Source: Bacillus carboniphilus (GTDB lineage: Bacteria > Bacillota > Bacilli > Bacillales > JC228). Taken from it: a stretch of DNA of 64,000 bases. Positions 8,508-18,367 of this stretch are shown one piece after another. Position 1 is the stretch's first letter, and each line of letters begins with the position of its first letter. The notes beneath the pieces are model-generated. The model worked only from the letters and a program-made list of their open reading frames with translations, made no database searches and was not told the origin of the DNA. The position numbers and the translations under genes are program-made. Location: contig NZ_BAAADJ010000023.1 of assembly GCF_039522365.1 (NCBI RefSeq), positions 1-64,000 on the forward strand. The letters run 5' to 3'.

Positions 8508-9710
8508 ATGTCTACAAAAAAGCGTTTATTTACGTCTGAGTCTGTAACTGAAGGGCACCCAGACAAAATTTGTGACCAAATTTCCGATTCCATCCTAGAT
8601 GCCATTCTAGAAAAGGATGCCAATGCTCGTGTTGCTTGTGAAACATCTGTTACAACTGGTCTTGTACTAGTGGCAGGGGAAATTACAACTTCTACTTATG
8701 TGGATATCCCAAAAATTGTTCGTGAAACCATTGCTAATATCGGTTATACACGAGCAAAGTACGGATTTGATTCAGAAACTTGTGCGGTATTAACATCCAT
8801 TGATGAACAGTCCGCTGATATCGCAATGGGAGTTGACCAAGCTCTTGAAGCGCGTGAAGGACAAATGAGTGAGGAAGAAATCGAAGCAATCGGAGCAGGT
8901 GACCAAGGATTGATGTTTGGTTTTGCTTGTAACGAAACAAAAGAGCTTATGCCACTTCCGATTTCTTTAGCTCACAAATTGTCTCGCCGTCTAACAGAAG
9001 TACGTAAAGACGATATTTTGCCATATTTACGTCCGGATGGAAAAACACAAGTAACGGTTGAATATGATGAAAATGACAAGCCAGTTCGTATCGATACAAT
9101 TGTCATTTCAACTCAACATCACCCTGAGATTTCATTAGAGCAAATTCAACGTAACTTGAAAGAACACGTAATCAATCCTGTCGTACCTAAAGAGTTAATC
9201 GATGAACAAACGAAATACTTCATCAATCCAACTGGCCGCTTTGTAATCGGTGGACCACAAGGGGATGCTGGTTTAACAGGTAGAAAAATTATCGTAGATA
9301 CCTACGGTGGTTATGCAAGACATGGTGGAGGAGCTTTCTCTGGGAAAGATCCTACAAAAGTTGACCGTTCTGCTGCATATGCGGCACGTTATGTTGCTAA
9401 AAACATCGTGGCAGCTGGTTTAGCAGATAAGTGTGAAGTTCAATTGGCTTATGCAATTGGTGTAGCACAGCCAGTATCCATTTCCATTGACACATTCGGA
9501 ACGGGTACAGTTAATGAGGATGTACTTGTTGATTTAGTACGCGAAAACTTTGACCTTCGTCCAGCAGGAATCATCCGTATGCTAGACCTACGTCGTCCAA
9601 TTTATAAGCAAACAGCTGCATATGGTCACTTCGGAAGAAATGACTTAGATTTACCTTGGGAAAGAACAGATAAAGCAGAAGCTCTTAAAGAACAAGCTGC
9701 TAAAGCATAA
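8508..9710 (+). CDS. metK: S-adenosylmethionine synthetase
   Basis: Makes S-adenosylmethionine from methionine and ATP. The N-terminal [19 protein letters not shown], the GAGDQG loop and [18 protein letters not shown] all match MetK, including ATP, Mg and K-binding positions. ATG 8508 (MSTKKRLF) follows AGGAGG, giving 400 residues; the frame extends to 8478 but without a site. Regulated by the upstream S-box. Followed by a strong terminator, then asnB. Confidence 0.97.
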   Translation: MSTKKRLFTSESVTEGHPDKICDQISDSILDAILEKDANARVACETSVTTGLVLVAGEITTSTYVDIPKIVRETIANIGYTRAKYGFDSETCAVLTSIDEQSADIAMGVDQALEAREGQMSEEEIEAIGAGDQGLMFGFACNETKELMPLPISLAHKLSRRLTEVRKDDILPYLRPDGKTQVTVEYDENDKPVRIDTIVISTQHHPEISLEQIQRNLKEHVINPVVPKELIDEQTKYFINPTGRFVIGGPQGDAGLTGRKIIVDTYGGYARHGGGAFSGKDPTKVDRSAAYAARYVAKNIVAAGLADKCEVQLAYAIGVAQPVSISIDTFGTGTVNEDVLVDLVRENFDLRPAGIIRMLDLRRPIYKQTAAYGHFGRNDLDLPWERTDKAEALKEQAAKA

Positions 9711-9718
9711 TAGGGGAT

Positions 9719-9753
9719 AAGGGGTTGCATCAATTGGGTGTAACTCCTTTTTC
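9719..9753 (+). terminator. Terminator of metK
   Basis: AAGGGGTTGCA pairs with TGTAACTCCTT (11 bp with two G-U) and is followed by a T-rich tract. Confidence 0.85.
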
Positions 9754-9804
9754 TTTACCTCGTCAAATACTATAGAGAGAAATAATTAGGAAATAATCCC
9801 TTTC

Positions 9805-9858
9805 CCATTTTGCAAGGAAAAATGGTAGTATGTTAAGGGAAACTGATTTTTTATCAGT
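9805..9858 (+). promoter_or_regulatory. Two inverted repeats upstream of asnB
   Basis: CCATTTT and AAAATGG form a perfect 7-bp repeat around 7 nt (9805-9825). ACTGAT and ATCAGT form a second 6-bp repeat (9842-9858). They lie 50-100 nt before the asnB start, where an operator or leader hairpin would be expected. The factor is unknown. Confidence 0.3.
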
Positions 9859-9909
9859 ATCATAAACTTCAGAAATTCGGATTGATTACAATAAAGTAGG
9901 TGGCTACAT

Positions 9910-11814
9910 ATGTGTGGATTTATTGGATGTGTTCATGAACACACTCAAACAAACAACCATAGAGATGAACAACTTAAACAAATGAACGACCTCATTTTTC
10001 ATCGTGGACCAGATGATGAAGGATTCTTTTCAAATGAACATGTCCAGCTTGGATTTAGACGATTAAGTATTATTGACATAGAAGCAGGACACCAGCCATT
10101 ATCTTATGAAAATGAAAGATACTGGATTATCTTTAATGGTGAAATCTATAACTATTTAGAACTAAGAGAGAAATGTATAGAAGAAGGACTATCGTTTAGT
10201 ACACATTCTGATACAGAGGTCATTATAGCTCTTTATAGTAAATATAAAGAAAAAGCTGTTGAAAAATTACGTGGGATGTTTGCTTTTGTTATTTGGGATA
10301 AAGAAGAGAAAAGCCTATTTGGAGCTCGTGATCCATTTGGGATTAAACCATTCTTTTATAAGCAAGATAACGATAAGCTTTACTTTGGATCTGAGAAGAA
10401 GAGTATATTATTAGCTACAAATGATAATAAAAATATCTCTCACGAAGCTTTTCAACAATATTTAACTTACCAATACGTTCCAGAGCCATATTCATTAACA
10501 GATGGGATTTATAAGCTTGAACCAGGTCATTATTTTACAAAAGCACTCGGTAAACCGATGAATATAAAGCAGTATTGGAAGGCTTCCTTTGCTCCTATTC
10601 ATAAGGATGAAGCTGAATGGGTGAAGGAAATTAGAGATGTTCTATTTGATTCGGTTGAGAAACATATGCGAAGCGATGTACCTGTTGGCTCATTCTTATC
10701 CGGGGGAATTGACTCTACGATTATTGCATCGATTGCAAAAGAGTTCCACCCAAGCATAAAAACATTCTCAGTTGGTTTTGATCACAATGGTTTTAGTGAA
10801 ATTGATGTAGCGAAAGAAAGTGCAGAAAAATTAGGATTAGAAAATATAAGCTACGTGATTTCTCCTGAAGAATACATGGAGGAATTACCTAAAATTATGT
10901 GGCATTTAGATGACCCATTAGCAGACCCAGCTTGTGTGCCTTTATACTTTGTAGCAAGAGAAGCTAGAAAGCATGTAACCGTTGTTTTATCTGGTGAAGG
11001 AGCTGATGAGTTGTTCGGTGGCTATAACATCTATCGTGAGCCACAGTCTCTTCAAATCTTTGATAAAATACCACAGGCACTAAAGAGTATTTTATTACAG
11101 CTTTCTAGAATTCTTCCTGAAGGTGTTAAAGGTAAGAGCTTTATAGAACGAGGCTGTACACCTTTAGAAGAAAGATTTATTGGGAATGCCAAAATGTTTA
11201 CAGAAAAAGAAAAGCAGCACCTAATGGCTCAGTATAACGATAAACTACATTATACAGATATAACAAAGCAATTATATAAAGAGTCCATGGGATATGGACC
11301 AGTTGAGCAAATGCAATATATTGATATTCATACGTGGATGAGAGGGGATATCTTATTAAAAGCAGATAAGATGACGATGGCTCATTCCTTAGAGCTGAGA
11401 GTACCGTTCTTAGATAAAGAAGTATTTAAGGTTGCTTCAAACATCCCAAGTGCTGTTAAAACATCCAATGGTACAACTAAATATATTTTACGTAAAGCGG
11501 CAGAAACCATTATTCCAGCTCATGTTCTAAATCGTAAAAAGTTAGGGTTCCCTGTGCCAATTCGTCACTGGCTGAAAAATGAAATGCATGATTGGGCTGT
11601 TCAAATTATTCATGAAAGTCATACAGAACAATTCATTAAAAAAGACTATGTGCTTAACCTGTTAGAAGAGCATTGCCAAGGAAAAGCGGACCATAGCCGT
11701 AAGATTTGGACTGTGTTAGTATTCATGATTTGGTATAAGGTTTACGTTGAAAAAGAATATGATTTCGAAAAAACAGGGCAGCCAGAAAGAGAGTTCGTAA
11801 CAGCAACCCATTAA
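9910..11814 (+). CDS. asnB: Asparagine synthetase (glutamine-hydrolysing)
   Basis: 634 residues, the usual length of B. subtilis AsnB (632). After Met removal Cys2 (MCGFIGC) is the nucleophile of the class II glutamine amidotransferase domain, with HRGPDDEG and FNGEIYN motifs. The C-terminal synthetase domain has the PP-loop SGGIDS at about 263 and GEGADELFGGY. It makes asparagine from aspartate, ATP and glutamine. ATG follows AGGTGG. The stop overlaps by a few bases the stop of the convergent C39-like peptidase gene, so no separate terminator exists between them. Confidence 0.95.
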   Translation: MCGFIGCVHEHTQTNNHRDEQLKQMNDLIFHRGPDDEGFFSNEHVQLGFRRLSIIDIEAGHQPLSYENERYWIIFNGEIYNYLELREKCIEEGLSFSTHSDTEVIIALYSKYKEKAVEKLRGMFAFVIWDKEEKSLFGARDPFGIKPFFYKQDNDKLYFGSEKKSILLATNDNKNISHEAFQQYLTYQYVPEPYSLTDGIYKLEPGHYFTKALGKPMNIKQYWKASFAPIHKDEAEWVKEIRDVLFDSVEKHMRSDVPVGSFLSGGIDSTIIASIAKEFHPSIKTFSVGFDHNGFSEIDVAKESAEKLGLENISYVISPEEYMEELPKIMWHLDDPLADPACVPLYFVAREARKHVTVVLSGEGADELFGGYNIYREPQSLQIFDKIPQALKSILLQLSRILPEGVKGKSFIERGCTPLEERFIGNAKMFTEKEKQHLMAQYNDKLHYTDITKQLYKESMGYGPVEQMQYIDIHTWMRGDILLKADKMTMAHSLELRVPFLDKEVFKVASNIPSAVKTSNGTTKYILRKAAETIIPAHVLNRKKLGFPVPIRHWLKNEMHDWAVQIIHESHTEQFIKKDYVLNLLEEHCQGKADHSRKIWTVLVFMIWYKVYVEKEYDFEKTGQPEREFVTATH

Positions 11815-12668
11815 TGTAGGGTGATGGTTACAGCCTGACTACCCATTTGCGTCCACGATTGAATAAATTCATCGATGGGCGCTTTTTTATTTTGCATTCC
11901 TGTTAAGGGATCATTAAAATATACAAATTGATTATCATACCCAGTTAGTAACACAGAATGCTCTTTATATGTGATATCAATCGTTCCTTTGGGCGTTATC
12001 CAAGTTTCAAAAGCAGAGTCTGGAAGCTTTTGATACGTTGTGTTTATGATGACCCAAACGGGCATCCCTTGGGATAAATACATTTTTACGTTAGAAAAAT
12101 CACTTCCCGTAATATCCGCTACTTGTCCAGGGGCATAGGTTTCTGCCAGTTCTACTATTGGTTTATGATAAACACCTAATCCAGGATTTTGAAAGCTATA
12201 CATATCCCCAACAAAGCCTTCATTAGGGTGGCCAAAAAACACTTGGCCATTCTTAACACGATAAGGTGTGGTATCTTTTATAATTTCTTCTGCCAATATA
12301 AGCTTGTCTGCATCATAACCATGAAATTGGAGAAGCATGGCTAGACTTGTAACCTCACAACCTCTTACAAGTTCAGGATACTGTGAAATAATAGGAGCTT
12401 GAAGTAAAACCTGCTCCTGAATCTTAACCATTTTATAAACCTCTGGGTCTTGTTCAGTCGTATTTATATGGTTGATATTTAGAGAAGGAGATCCATCGTA
12501 AAAAGCAAGCGCCCATTTTTCTTCCGAACGAGTCACAATCATCCAGGAAGCAATGGCAATGACCATTGAAAAGAGAACAGCAAAGATCTTTGTTTTCATT
12601 GGAAATGTATGAAAGCAACTATAAATGATTACGCTTATGAAAAGGAGTATGATTACGAACCATTCCAT
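11811..12668 (-). CDS. C39-like cysteine peptidase, membrane-anchored (YvpB-like)
   Basis: 285 residues. Two N-terminal hydrophobic stretches (about 3-20 and 27-46) suggest membrane anchoring with the catalytic domain outside. The peptidase_C39_2 domain has the catalytic Cys in GCEVTSLAML and His in EHSVLLTGYD, followed by a FNDPL motif. Such proteins are papain-like, often cleaving at double-Gly sites or acting on the cell wall, but no substrate is apparent. ATG follows AGGTGATATAG. It overlaps the 3' end of asnB tail-to-tail by 4 bp. Confidence 0.8.
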   Translation of the reverse strand: MEWFVIILLFISVIIYSCFHTFPMKTKIFAVLFSMVIAIASWMIVTRSEEKWALAFYDGSPSLNINHINTTEQDPEVYKMVKIQEQVLLQAPIISQYPELVRGCEVTSLAMLLQFHGYDADKLILAEEIIKDTTPYRVKNGQVFFGHPNEGFVGDMYSFQNPGLGVYHKPIVELAETYAPGQVADITGSDFSNVKMYLSQGMPVWVIINTTYQKLPDSAFETWITPKGTIDITYKEHSVLLTGYDNQFVYFNDPLTGMQNKKAPIDEFIQSWTQMGSQAVTITLH

Positions 12669-12691
12669 CTATATCACCTAACATGAATTGT

Positions 12692-13219
12692 TTACTTTTT
12701 ATATCGGCAATCTTGTTGGGATTTATAATATTGTCCTTTTTCATAATACTCTCGTTGGATTCGTTTCATGTCTTGAATGTCTTCATCTGTCAATTCACGA
12801 ATAACTTTAGCTGGACGACCAAATGCTAATACACCGGGAGGAATAACTTTTCCAGGAGGCACTAAGCTTCCGGCTCCAATGAAAGCACCTTCGCCGATTT
12901 CAGCTCCATCTAAGATAATGGAGCCCATACCAATTAGTGCGTGCTTACGGATGATAGAGCTATGTAAGATAACTTGATGTCCTACTGTTACTTCATCTTC
13001 AATAATCATTGGTTTGTTTGGACTTTGGTGCACAACACAATTGTCTTGAATGTTAACGCGTTTGCCAATAATAGTAGGAGATACATCGCCTCGAATAACG
13101 GTGTTAAACCAAATGCTTGAATCTTCATCAATTGATACATCACCGGTAATTGTTACATAATCTGCAATAAAGACATTTTCTGCAATCTTGGGTGTATGTT
13201 TTCCGTATGGATAAATCAC
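12692..13219 (-). CDS. ytoA: Gamma-carbonic-anhydrase-like hexapeptide protein YtoA
   Basis: Left-handed beta-helix protein made of repeated [IVL]-G-x4 hexapeptides, with the Q-D-N metal-site region near NIQDNCVVHQ and histidines in HQSPN and GHQVILHS, as in gamma-carbonic anhydrase/PaaY proteins. Likely a metal-binding trimer; enzymatic activity is unproven for YtoA. I start at GTG 13219 (protein begins M-IYPYGKH), which follows AAAGGATGG and matches the B. subtilis N-terminus; the ATG at 13231 sits inside that ribosome site. Divergent from ytpAB. Confidence 0.87.
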   Translation of the reverse strand: MIYPYGKHTPKIAENVFIADYVTITGDVSIDEDSSIWFNTVIRGDVSPTIIGKRVNIQDNCVVHQSPNKPMIIEDEVTVGHQVILHSSIIRKHALIGMGSIILDGAEIGEGAFIGAGSLVPPGKVIPPGVLAFGRPAKVIRELTDEDIQDMKRIQREYYEKGQYYKSQQDCRYKK

Positions 13220-13338
13220 TTCAATAACCATCCTTTTTCTTTACTTATTTAATCATTCTACCTTATTTGTAATAAAGTTTGTTTTCTAAAGCAAGAAACA
13301 GTTTTTTATTTTGATAATAGAAAGGGGTGAGTCTTTCC

Positions 13339-14145
13339 GTGTGGAAATGGGAAGCGGATGAAAATGCTCTAGCCTCAATTGTCATCATCCATGGTGCATT
13401 TGAACATCATGGTAGATATAGATGGCTTGTAGAAATGTGGCGTTCAAGTGGATTTCATGTATTAATGGGAGACTTACCTGGACAAGGCACAACGACAAGA
13501 TCCAATAGAGGTCATATTGATTCATTTGATGAATATATAGAAGAGGTTGATGGCTGGATTAAAGAAGCAGCAAAGTGGGAGTTGCCCATATTCTTAATCG
13601 GTCATAGTATGGGTGGTCTAGTGGTCGTCCGTTTATTACAGGAAAAAAAGGTGCATCTTGCTGGTGCTATTTTGTCTTCTCCATGCCTAGGTCTAGCTAA
13701 ACATCCATCTAAATTCTTAGAATCCATTTCGTGGGGACTAAACAAAATCGCACCCAAAATGAAAGTAAGTCCAAAGCTAACGGTTGATTTAGTTACAAGA
13801 AATGTAGAAGTCCAAAATTCAGATGTGAATGATTCATTGTATGTGACAGATGTATCTGTACGATGGTATCGTGAATTAATACAAGGGGTTCATCAGGCTT
13901 TTGACAAGGTTCACAAAACGTTAGATGTTCCGTTACTTGTGATGCAGGGTGGAAATGATAAAATTGTGGATAAACAAGCCGTTCGGAAATGGTTCAACCA
14001 AGTGAAACTAAATGATAAGCATTATAAAGAATGGCAAGAATGTTACCACGAGATATTTAGTGAGCCCAATAGAGAAATCATTTTTGAATATACTGTAGAT
14101 TTTGTGAAGGCGAGATTAAAGTTACTTGGTTACTACATAGAGTGA
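13339..14145 (+). CDS. ytpA: Lysophospholipase-like alpha/beta hydrolase YtpA
   Basis: 268 residues. Serine hydrolase with nucleophile elbow GHSMGG, acid in GGNDKIV and His in CYHEIF. In B. subtilis YtpA was implicated in making the lysophospholipid antibiotic bacilysocin. I use GTG 13339 (MWKWEADE), which follows AAAGGGGTGA by 8 nt and matches the B. subtilis N-terminus; GTG 13327 lies within the ribosome site. Ten bases before ytpB, so an operon. Confidence 0.88.
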   Translation: MWKWEADENALASIVIIHGAFEHHGRYRWLVEMWRSSGFHVLMGDLPGQGTTTRSNRGHIDSFDEYIEEVDGWIKEAAKWELPIFLIGHSMGGLVVVRLLQEKKVHLAGAILSSPCLGLAKHPSKFLESISWGLNKIAPKMKVSPKLTVDLVTRNVEVQNSDVNDSLYVTDVSVRWYRELIQGVHQAFDKVHKTLDVPLLVMQGGNDKIVDKQAVRKWFNQVKLNDKHYKEWQECYHEIFSEPNREIIFEYTVDFVKARLKLLGYYIE

Positions 14146-14155
14146 GGTGACACAC

Positions 14156-15256
14156 GTGTCGATTCCAACTAAACCGATTGCACTCATGAAGCAGGTGTTT
14201 AAACAGGTAATGCCCACCGTTCATCAAGAGTTGAGCTATTGGAAAAAACGTGCTGAGGAAATTCCTAATGAAGAGTTACGAAAGCAGGCCCTGGCTAGTA
14301 TTGCAGGAAAAACATTTCATTGTGAGGGAGGGGCAATCCTCTCACTTTTATCAGGTGCAGAAGCTGCGAAAATTATTAAGTTCATCGTGGCTTATCAAAC
14401 CATCAGTGATTATTTAGACAATCTTTGTGATCGGAGTACATCTCTGGACCCGAAGGATTTTGAACAGCTTCATTTATCGATGAAGCATTCAGTAACCGTT
14501 GGAGCAAAGCTAGCACCGTATTACTGTTACCGAGAGGAACGAAACGACGGAGGTTACTTAGAAGAACTCGTTGTAACATGTCAAAGTGTCCTAGAACAAT
14601 CGAAGCACTATCATTTGATTAAAGACCATTTAATCGAACTTTGCCAATACTACTGTGATTTGCAAGTCCATAAGCATGTTACGATTGAAGAGAGAGAAGC
14701 TCGTTTAATGAAGTGGTTTAATCAGTATAAAAAACAGATACCAGAAATGGAATGGTATGAATTCTCGGCTTGTTCTGGGTCAACATTAGGGATTTTTTGT
14801 TTGGTCTCCTACTCGTTCAGGAAAGACTTTAACGAGATTCCATTTGAACCAATTAAGGCAGGGTACTTTCCTTATGTTCAAGGCTTACATATCTTACTTG
14901 ATTATTTTATAGACCAGGAAGAGGATAAATTAGAAGGAGATTTAAACTTTTGTTCCTATTATGAAAGCAATGAACAATTGGTTAATCGTTTGATACACTT
15001 TCTTAAACAAGCTGATAAATACATTGAAGGGCTCCCACACTCTGATTTCCATAAGCTGATAAACAGAGGCTTGTTAGGTGTCTATCTCTCCGATCAAAAA
15101 ATAGGAAAACGATTTAGTGACAACAGAAAGATTGTGAAACAGCTATTAAAAACAGGAGGACCAACTGGTTACTTCTTTTATTGGAACCGGAAGGCATATG
15201 AGGCTGTTAAAAAATCAAAAATATTGTCTCCTCTTAAAGTGAAGAAGGAAGCTTAA
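14156..15256 (+). CDS. ytpB: Tetraprenyl-beta-curcumene synthase YtpB
   Basis: 366 residues (B. subtilis 367). Class IB terpene synthase of the DUF2600 family. The acidic DYLDNLCDRS motif at about residue 86 should bind Mg-diphosphate. YtpB cyclises C35 heptaprenyl diphosphate to tetraprenyl-beta-curcumene, the first step of sesquarterpene (baciterpenol) synthesis, lipids linked to spore oxidative resistance. GTG 14156 follows GAGGTG; the GTG at 14147 overlaps that site. No squalene-hopene cyclase partner gene lies in this window. Confidence 0.88.
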   Translation: MSIPTKPIALMKQVFKQVMPTVHQELSYWKKRAEEIPNEELRKQALASIAGKTFHCEGGAILSLLSGAEAAKIIKFIVAYQTISDYLDNLCDRSTSLDPKDFEQLHLSMKHSVTVGAKLAPYYCYREERNDGGYLEELVVTCQSVLEQSKHYHLIKDHLIELCQYYCDLQVHKHVTIEEREARLMKWFNQYKKQIPEMEWYEFSACSGSTLGIFCLVSYSFRKDFNEIPFEPIKAGYFPYVQGLHILLDYFIDQEEDKLEGDLNFCSYYESNEQLVNRLIHFLKQADKYIEGLPHSDFHKLINRGLLGVYLSDQKIGKRFSDNRKIVKQLLKTGGPTGYFFYWNRKAYEAVKKSKILSPLKVKKEA

Positions 15257-15261
15257 TTTGG

Positions 15262-15291
15262 AACGCTCAAACTTAGGTTTGAGCGTTTTAC
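15262..15291 (+). terminator. Terminator of ytpAB
   Basis: Perfect 11-bp stem AACGCTCAAAC / GTTTGAGCGTT with a TTAG loop and T-rich tail. Confidence 0.88.
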
Positions 15292-15355
15292 TGTGTTATA
15301 TGCGCCTATCATTGGTACACTAAATATACAATGAAAAGGTAGAGAGGTCTGTGAC

Positions 15356-16378
15356 ATGACATCAATAAAATTGAGTATTCTCGAACAGTCACCCATTTCT
15401 GAAGGACAAACCGCCACTGAAGCTTTGAAAGAAACTGTAGAATTAGCAAAGTGGGCGGATCGCACCGGGTTCAATCGTTTTTGGGTGTCTGAACATCATG
15501 ATACGGCATCACTAGCGGGATCTTCACCAGAGGTATTGATTTCTCATATTGGGAGTCACACAAAGAATATTCGGTTAGGTTCAGGGGGAATCATGCTCCC
15601 TCATTATAGTGCTTATAAAGTTGCTGAAAACTTTAAGCTGTTGGAAGCACTATATCCAAATCGGATTGATCTAGGAATTGGACGTGCCCCTGGTGGAATG
15701 CCGCGTGCATCCTATGCCCTTGCAGATGGAAGGCCAAGAGATGTAAAACGCTATCCTCAGCAAGTAGATGACCTACTCATGTATTTACACGATACAATCC
15801 CGGATGTCCATCCTTATAAAGGCTTAATAGCGGGACCAATGTCAGATTCTATTCCTCCAGTATGGATGCTTGGTTCAAGTCCATCCAGTGCTCTAGTGGC
15901 TGCTGAAAAAGGCCTTCCGTACTCCTTCGCTCTATTCATTAACGGAGAGGGAGGAGAAAGCTTTTTGCATAAGTATCGGCAGCATTTTCAGCCTTCACCA
16001 TATTTGAAGAAACCCAAAACGATGGTTACTGTTTTTGTTGTTTGTGCGGAAACAGAAGAAAGAGCTAATTATATTGCAGGCAGTAAAGATTTAGCTATGC
16101 TTATGGCTGAGCAAGGAATGACTTCAAAGGGGACCCCTCATCCGGACAAATTTTTACAATATAAAATGAGTCCTTATGAAGAAAAACGAGTGGAATTTAA
16201 TCGAAATCGAATGGTTGTTGGGACGCCAGAAAAGGTCAAGACGGAGTTAAACAGAATTTCAAGAGAATATGAAACAGATGAACTTATGCTAGCAACCATC
16301 ACTTATGACTTTAAAGATAAACTTAAATCTTTTGAGTTAATTGCACGTGAATTTGGATATAACAAAGGTCAGCATTGA
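15356..16378 (+). CDS. Luciferase-like (LLM class) flavin-dependent oxidoreductase
   Basis: 340 residues, TIM-barrel luciferase-like monooxygenase, group 1 type. Visible family motifs: RFWVSEHHDTASLAGSSPEV near residues 40-60, IRLGSGGIMLPHYS and LGIGRAPGG. It would use reduced FMN and oxygen on an unknown substrate. ATG follows GAGAGG. Monocistronic, convergent with ytqB; a short gap of 12 bp separates the stops. Confidence 0.82.
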   Translation: MTSIKLSILEQSPISEGQTATEALKETVELAKWADRTGFNRFWVSEHHDTASLAGSSPEVLISHIGSHTKNIRLGSGGIMLPHYSAYKVAENFKLLEALYPNRIDLGIGRAPGGMPRASYALADGRPRDVKRYPQQVDDLLMYLHDTIPDVHPYKGLIAGPMSDSIPPVWMLGSSPSSALVAAEKGLPYSFALFINGEGGESFLHKYRQHFQPSPYLKKPKTMVTVFVVCAETEERANYIAGSKDLAMLMAEQGMTSKGTPHPDKFLQYKMSPYEEKRVEFNRNRMVVGTPEKVKTELNRISREYETDELMLATITYDFKDKLKSFELIAREFGYNKGQH

Positions 16379-16390
16379 TAGGATGCTGAC

Positions 16391-16963
16391 CTAGATTTTT
16401 TCTAATGCAATAATAAAAGGTGGATTATTCGTTTGGTTAATAAATTGATACCTTAAAACATGGACGAATTGTTGGTCTAATTTTTCTACATAGCGAACGA
16501 TGTAATCACGCTCAACTGCACCATCAAAATGGCCAGGATAAATCACTAGGACAATGACAGCCTCAGAGGGCATTACAGATAATAGTTGTTCTACTGCTGC
16601 AATCGTAGTCTTGGGTCTTGTAACAATAGATTTATCCCCACCTGGTAGGTAGCCCAGATTAAAAATAGCCCCCGTAATTTTCTTATGATGTAGAGGGGGA
16701 ATAAAATCGAGGACATGCTCATGACCTTTTTGAAATAAGAGGACTTGATCAGTCATTTCGTGCTCCTGAAGGCGGTCTCTTGTCGTTTCAATAGCCTCTT
16801 TCTGAATATCAAACCCGTACACTTTTCCAGTATTCCCTACAAGCCGAGCGAGAAATAACGTATCGTGTCCGTTTCCAACTGTAGCATCTACCACAATATC
16901 CCCTTCTAAAACGGCACTCTCTATAATTTTCCTTGCAAAAGGTAATATTCTTTCTAACTTCAT
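16391..16963 (-). CDS. ytqB: tRNA wobble-uridine methyltransferase YtqB (MnmM)
   Basis: 190 residues, Rossmann-fold SAM methyltransferase: DATVGNGHDTLFLA is motif I and FNLGYLPGG is the N-L-G-Y-L-P-G-G catalytic region. The family has been reported as MnmM, which methylates nm5s2U34 to mnm5s2U34 in tRNAs such as Lys, Glu and Gln. ATG overlaps the ytqA stop by 4 bp, so the two are translationally coupled and likely act in the same pathway. Confidence 0.87.
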   Translation of the reverse strand: MKLERILPFARKIIESAVLEGDIVVDATVGNGHDTLFLARLVGNTGKVYGFDIQKEAIETTRDRLQEHEMTDQVLLFQKGHEHVLDFIPPLHHKKITGAIFNLGYLPGGDKSIVTRPKTTIAAVEQLLSVMPSEAVIVLVIYPGHFDGAVERDYIVRYVEKLDQQFVHVLRYQFINQTNNPPFIIALEKI

Positions 16964-17925
16964 ACCAGTTCCTCCTTAACGGTAGGAGTGTAAAACTTAC
17001 CTTGCCAACTATCCCGTCGTTCTAATTCACGATCGATTTCGTTTAGTACCCCCCATTTATTCACACTCCACATCGGTCCAATCATTAAATCAATGGGGCC
17101 ATCACCAGTAATCCGATGAATGATCATTTCTGGAGGTAAAATTTCAAGCTGATCACATGCAAGTTTGATGTACTCTTCAAATGATAAAAATTCTAGCATT
17201 CCTTTTTCATATTGCTTTACCATCGGAGTTCCTTTTAAAAGGTGTAAAAGATGAATTTTAATCCCTTGAACATCAAGCTTTGCTACTTCCTTTGCTGTTT
17301 CCATCATCATTTCAGGAGTTTCTTGGGGAAGTCCGTTAATAATATGGGAGCAGACACGAATCCCATGCTTACGAAGCTTATTTACTCCTTCTACATAGCA
17401 TTGAAAATCATGGGCGCGGTTAATTAGGTCTGCCGTTTTTTGATGAACGGTTTGTAAACCAAGCTCTACCCAGAGGTAGGTCCTTTTATTCAATTCGGCT
17501 AAATACTCTACAACATCATCCGGAAGACAATCAGGTCTAGTGGCAATCGACAATCCCACTACACCTTCCTGTTTCAAAACGGTTTCATATTTTTCTCTTA
17601 GTACTTCTACAGGGGCATGAGTGTTTGTAAAGGCTTGGAAATAAGCAATATATTTTCCAGCCTTCCATTTGTCATGCATTCTTTCTTTGATATTGTGAAA
17701 TTGGGTTTCTAAATCCTCCGCCCGGTTACCTGCAAAGTCACCAGATCCGGCTGCACTACAAAATGTACAACCTCCGTGAGCAACAGTTCCGTCTCGGTTC
17801 GGGCAGTCAAATCCGCCATCTAATGAGATTTTAAATACTTTATGTCCAAAGTGTTTTCGTAAATGATAATTCCATGTATGATATCTTTTATTGTCATTTG
17901 TAAAAGGAAATGGATTTTGTGACAA
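16960..17925 (-). CDS. ytqA: Radical SAM protein YtqA (MnmL, TIGR01212 family)
   Basis: 321 residues. The Cys cluster in CPNRDGTVAHGGCTFC binds the Fe-S cluster used to cleave SAM. Recent work, as I recall it, assigns YtqA (MnmL) to the conversion of cmnm5s2U34 towards nm5s2U34 in Gram-positive bacteria lacking MnmC, with YtqB adding the methyl group. The start is TTG after GGAGG at 8 nt. First gene of the ytqA-ytqB operon, divergent from ytzC. Confidence 0.87.
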   Translation of the reverse strand: MSQNPFPFTNDNKRYHTWNYHLRKHFGHKVFKISLDGGFDCPNRDGTVAHGGCTFCSAAGSGDFAGNRAEDLETQFHNIKERMHDKWKAGKYIAYFQAFTNTHAPVEVLREKYETVLKQEGVVGLSIATRPDCLPDDVVEYLAELNKRTYLWVELGLQTVHQKTADLINRAHDFQCYVEGVNKLRKHGIRVCSHIINGLPQETPEMMMETAKEVAKLDVQGIKIHLLHLLKGTPMVKQYEKGMLEFLSFEEYIKLACDQLEILPPEMIIHRITGDGPIDLMIGPMWSVNKWGVLNEIDRELERRDSWQGKFYTPTVKEELV

Positions 17926-18093
17926 TGGTACATCCTCCTTCTGAATTCAATTTATTCTACCACGGACAAGGGTTCCTTCCAACCAGTTACGGCACTGGCA
18001 AATATTAAATGGTCTATATGTACCAGGAAGGCTCACAATAAGAAATGGGGAGAGCCAATCCCTAACAAGTGTGATTTTCGGGGAGGAAATGAC

Positions 18094-18357
18094 ATGGCAA
18101 CTCGACAATCAATGGATGACTTTCTTCAGCGCTGTGAAGACGCATTAAGAACGGCTCAAGAGGAATACTTAGCTGGTCAAAGACAAGAGCATTACCATGA
18201 TCAAGAATATACTCAGGCGATGCAGGGGCTGGAAGATACCATCAATGAGCTTCAAATTATGGCACATAGTGCGAACGCTCAACAGCGGGATCAACTGTAT
18301 CGTATGAGGCTTCAAATTGAACAACTTCAAAATAGAATGATCTTACTTGACCACTAG
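18094..18357 (+). CDS. ytzC: DUF2524 family protein YtzC
   Basis: 87 residues, highly charged and helical, probably a coiled coil (heptad-like Leu/Ile/Met positions from about 45 to 85). DUF2524/YtzC is restricted to Bacillaceae and of unknown function. ATG follows GGGGAGG. The small gene at 18368 begins 10 bp after its stop, so the two are probably cotranscribed. Confidence 0.82.
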   Translation: MATRQSMDDFLQRCEDALRTAQEEYLAGQRQEHYHDQEYTQAMQGLEDTINELQIMAHSANAQQRDQLYRMRLQIEQLQNRMILLDH

Positions 18358-18367
18358 GAGGAGAACC

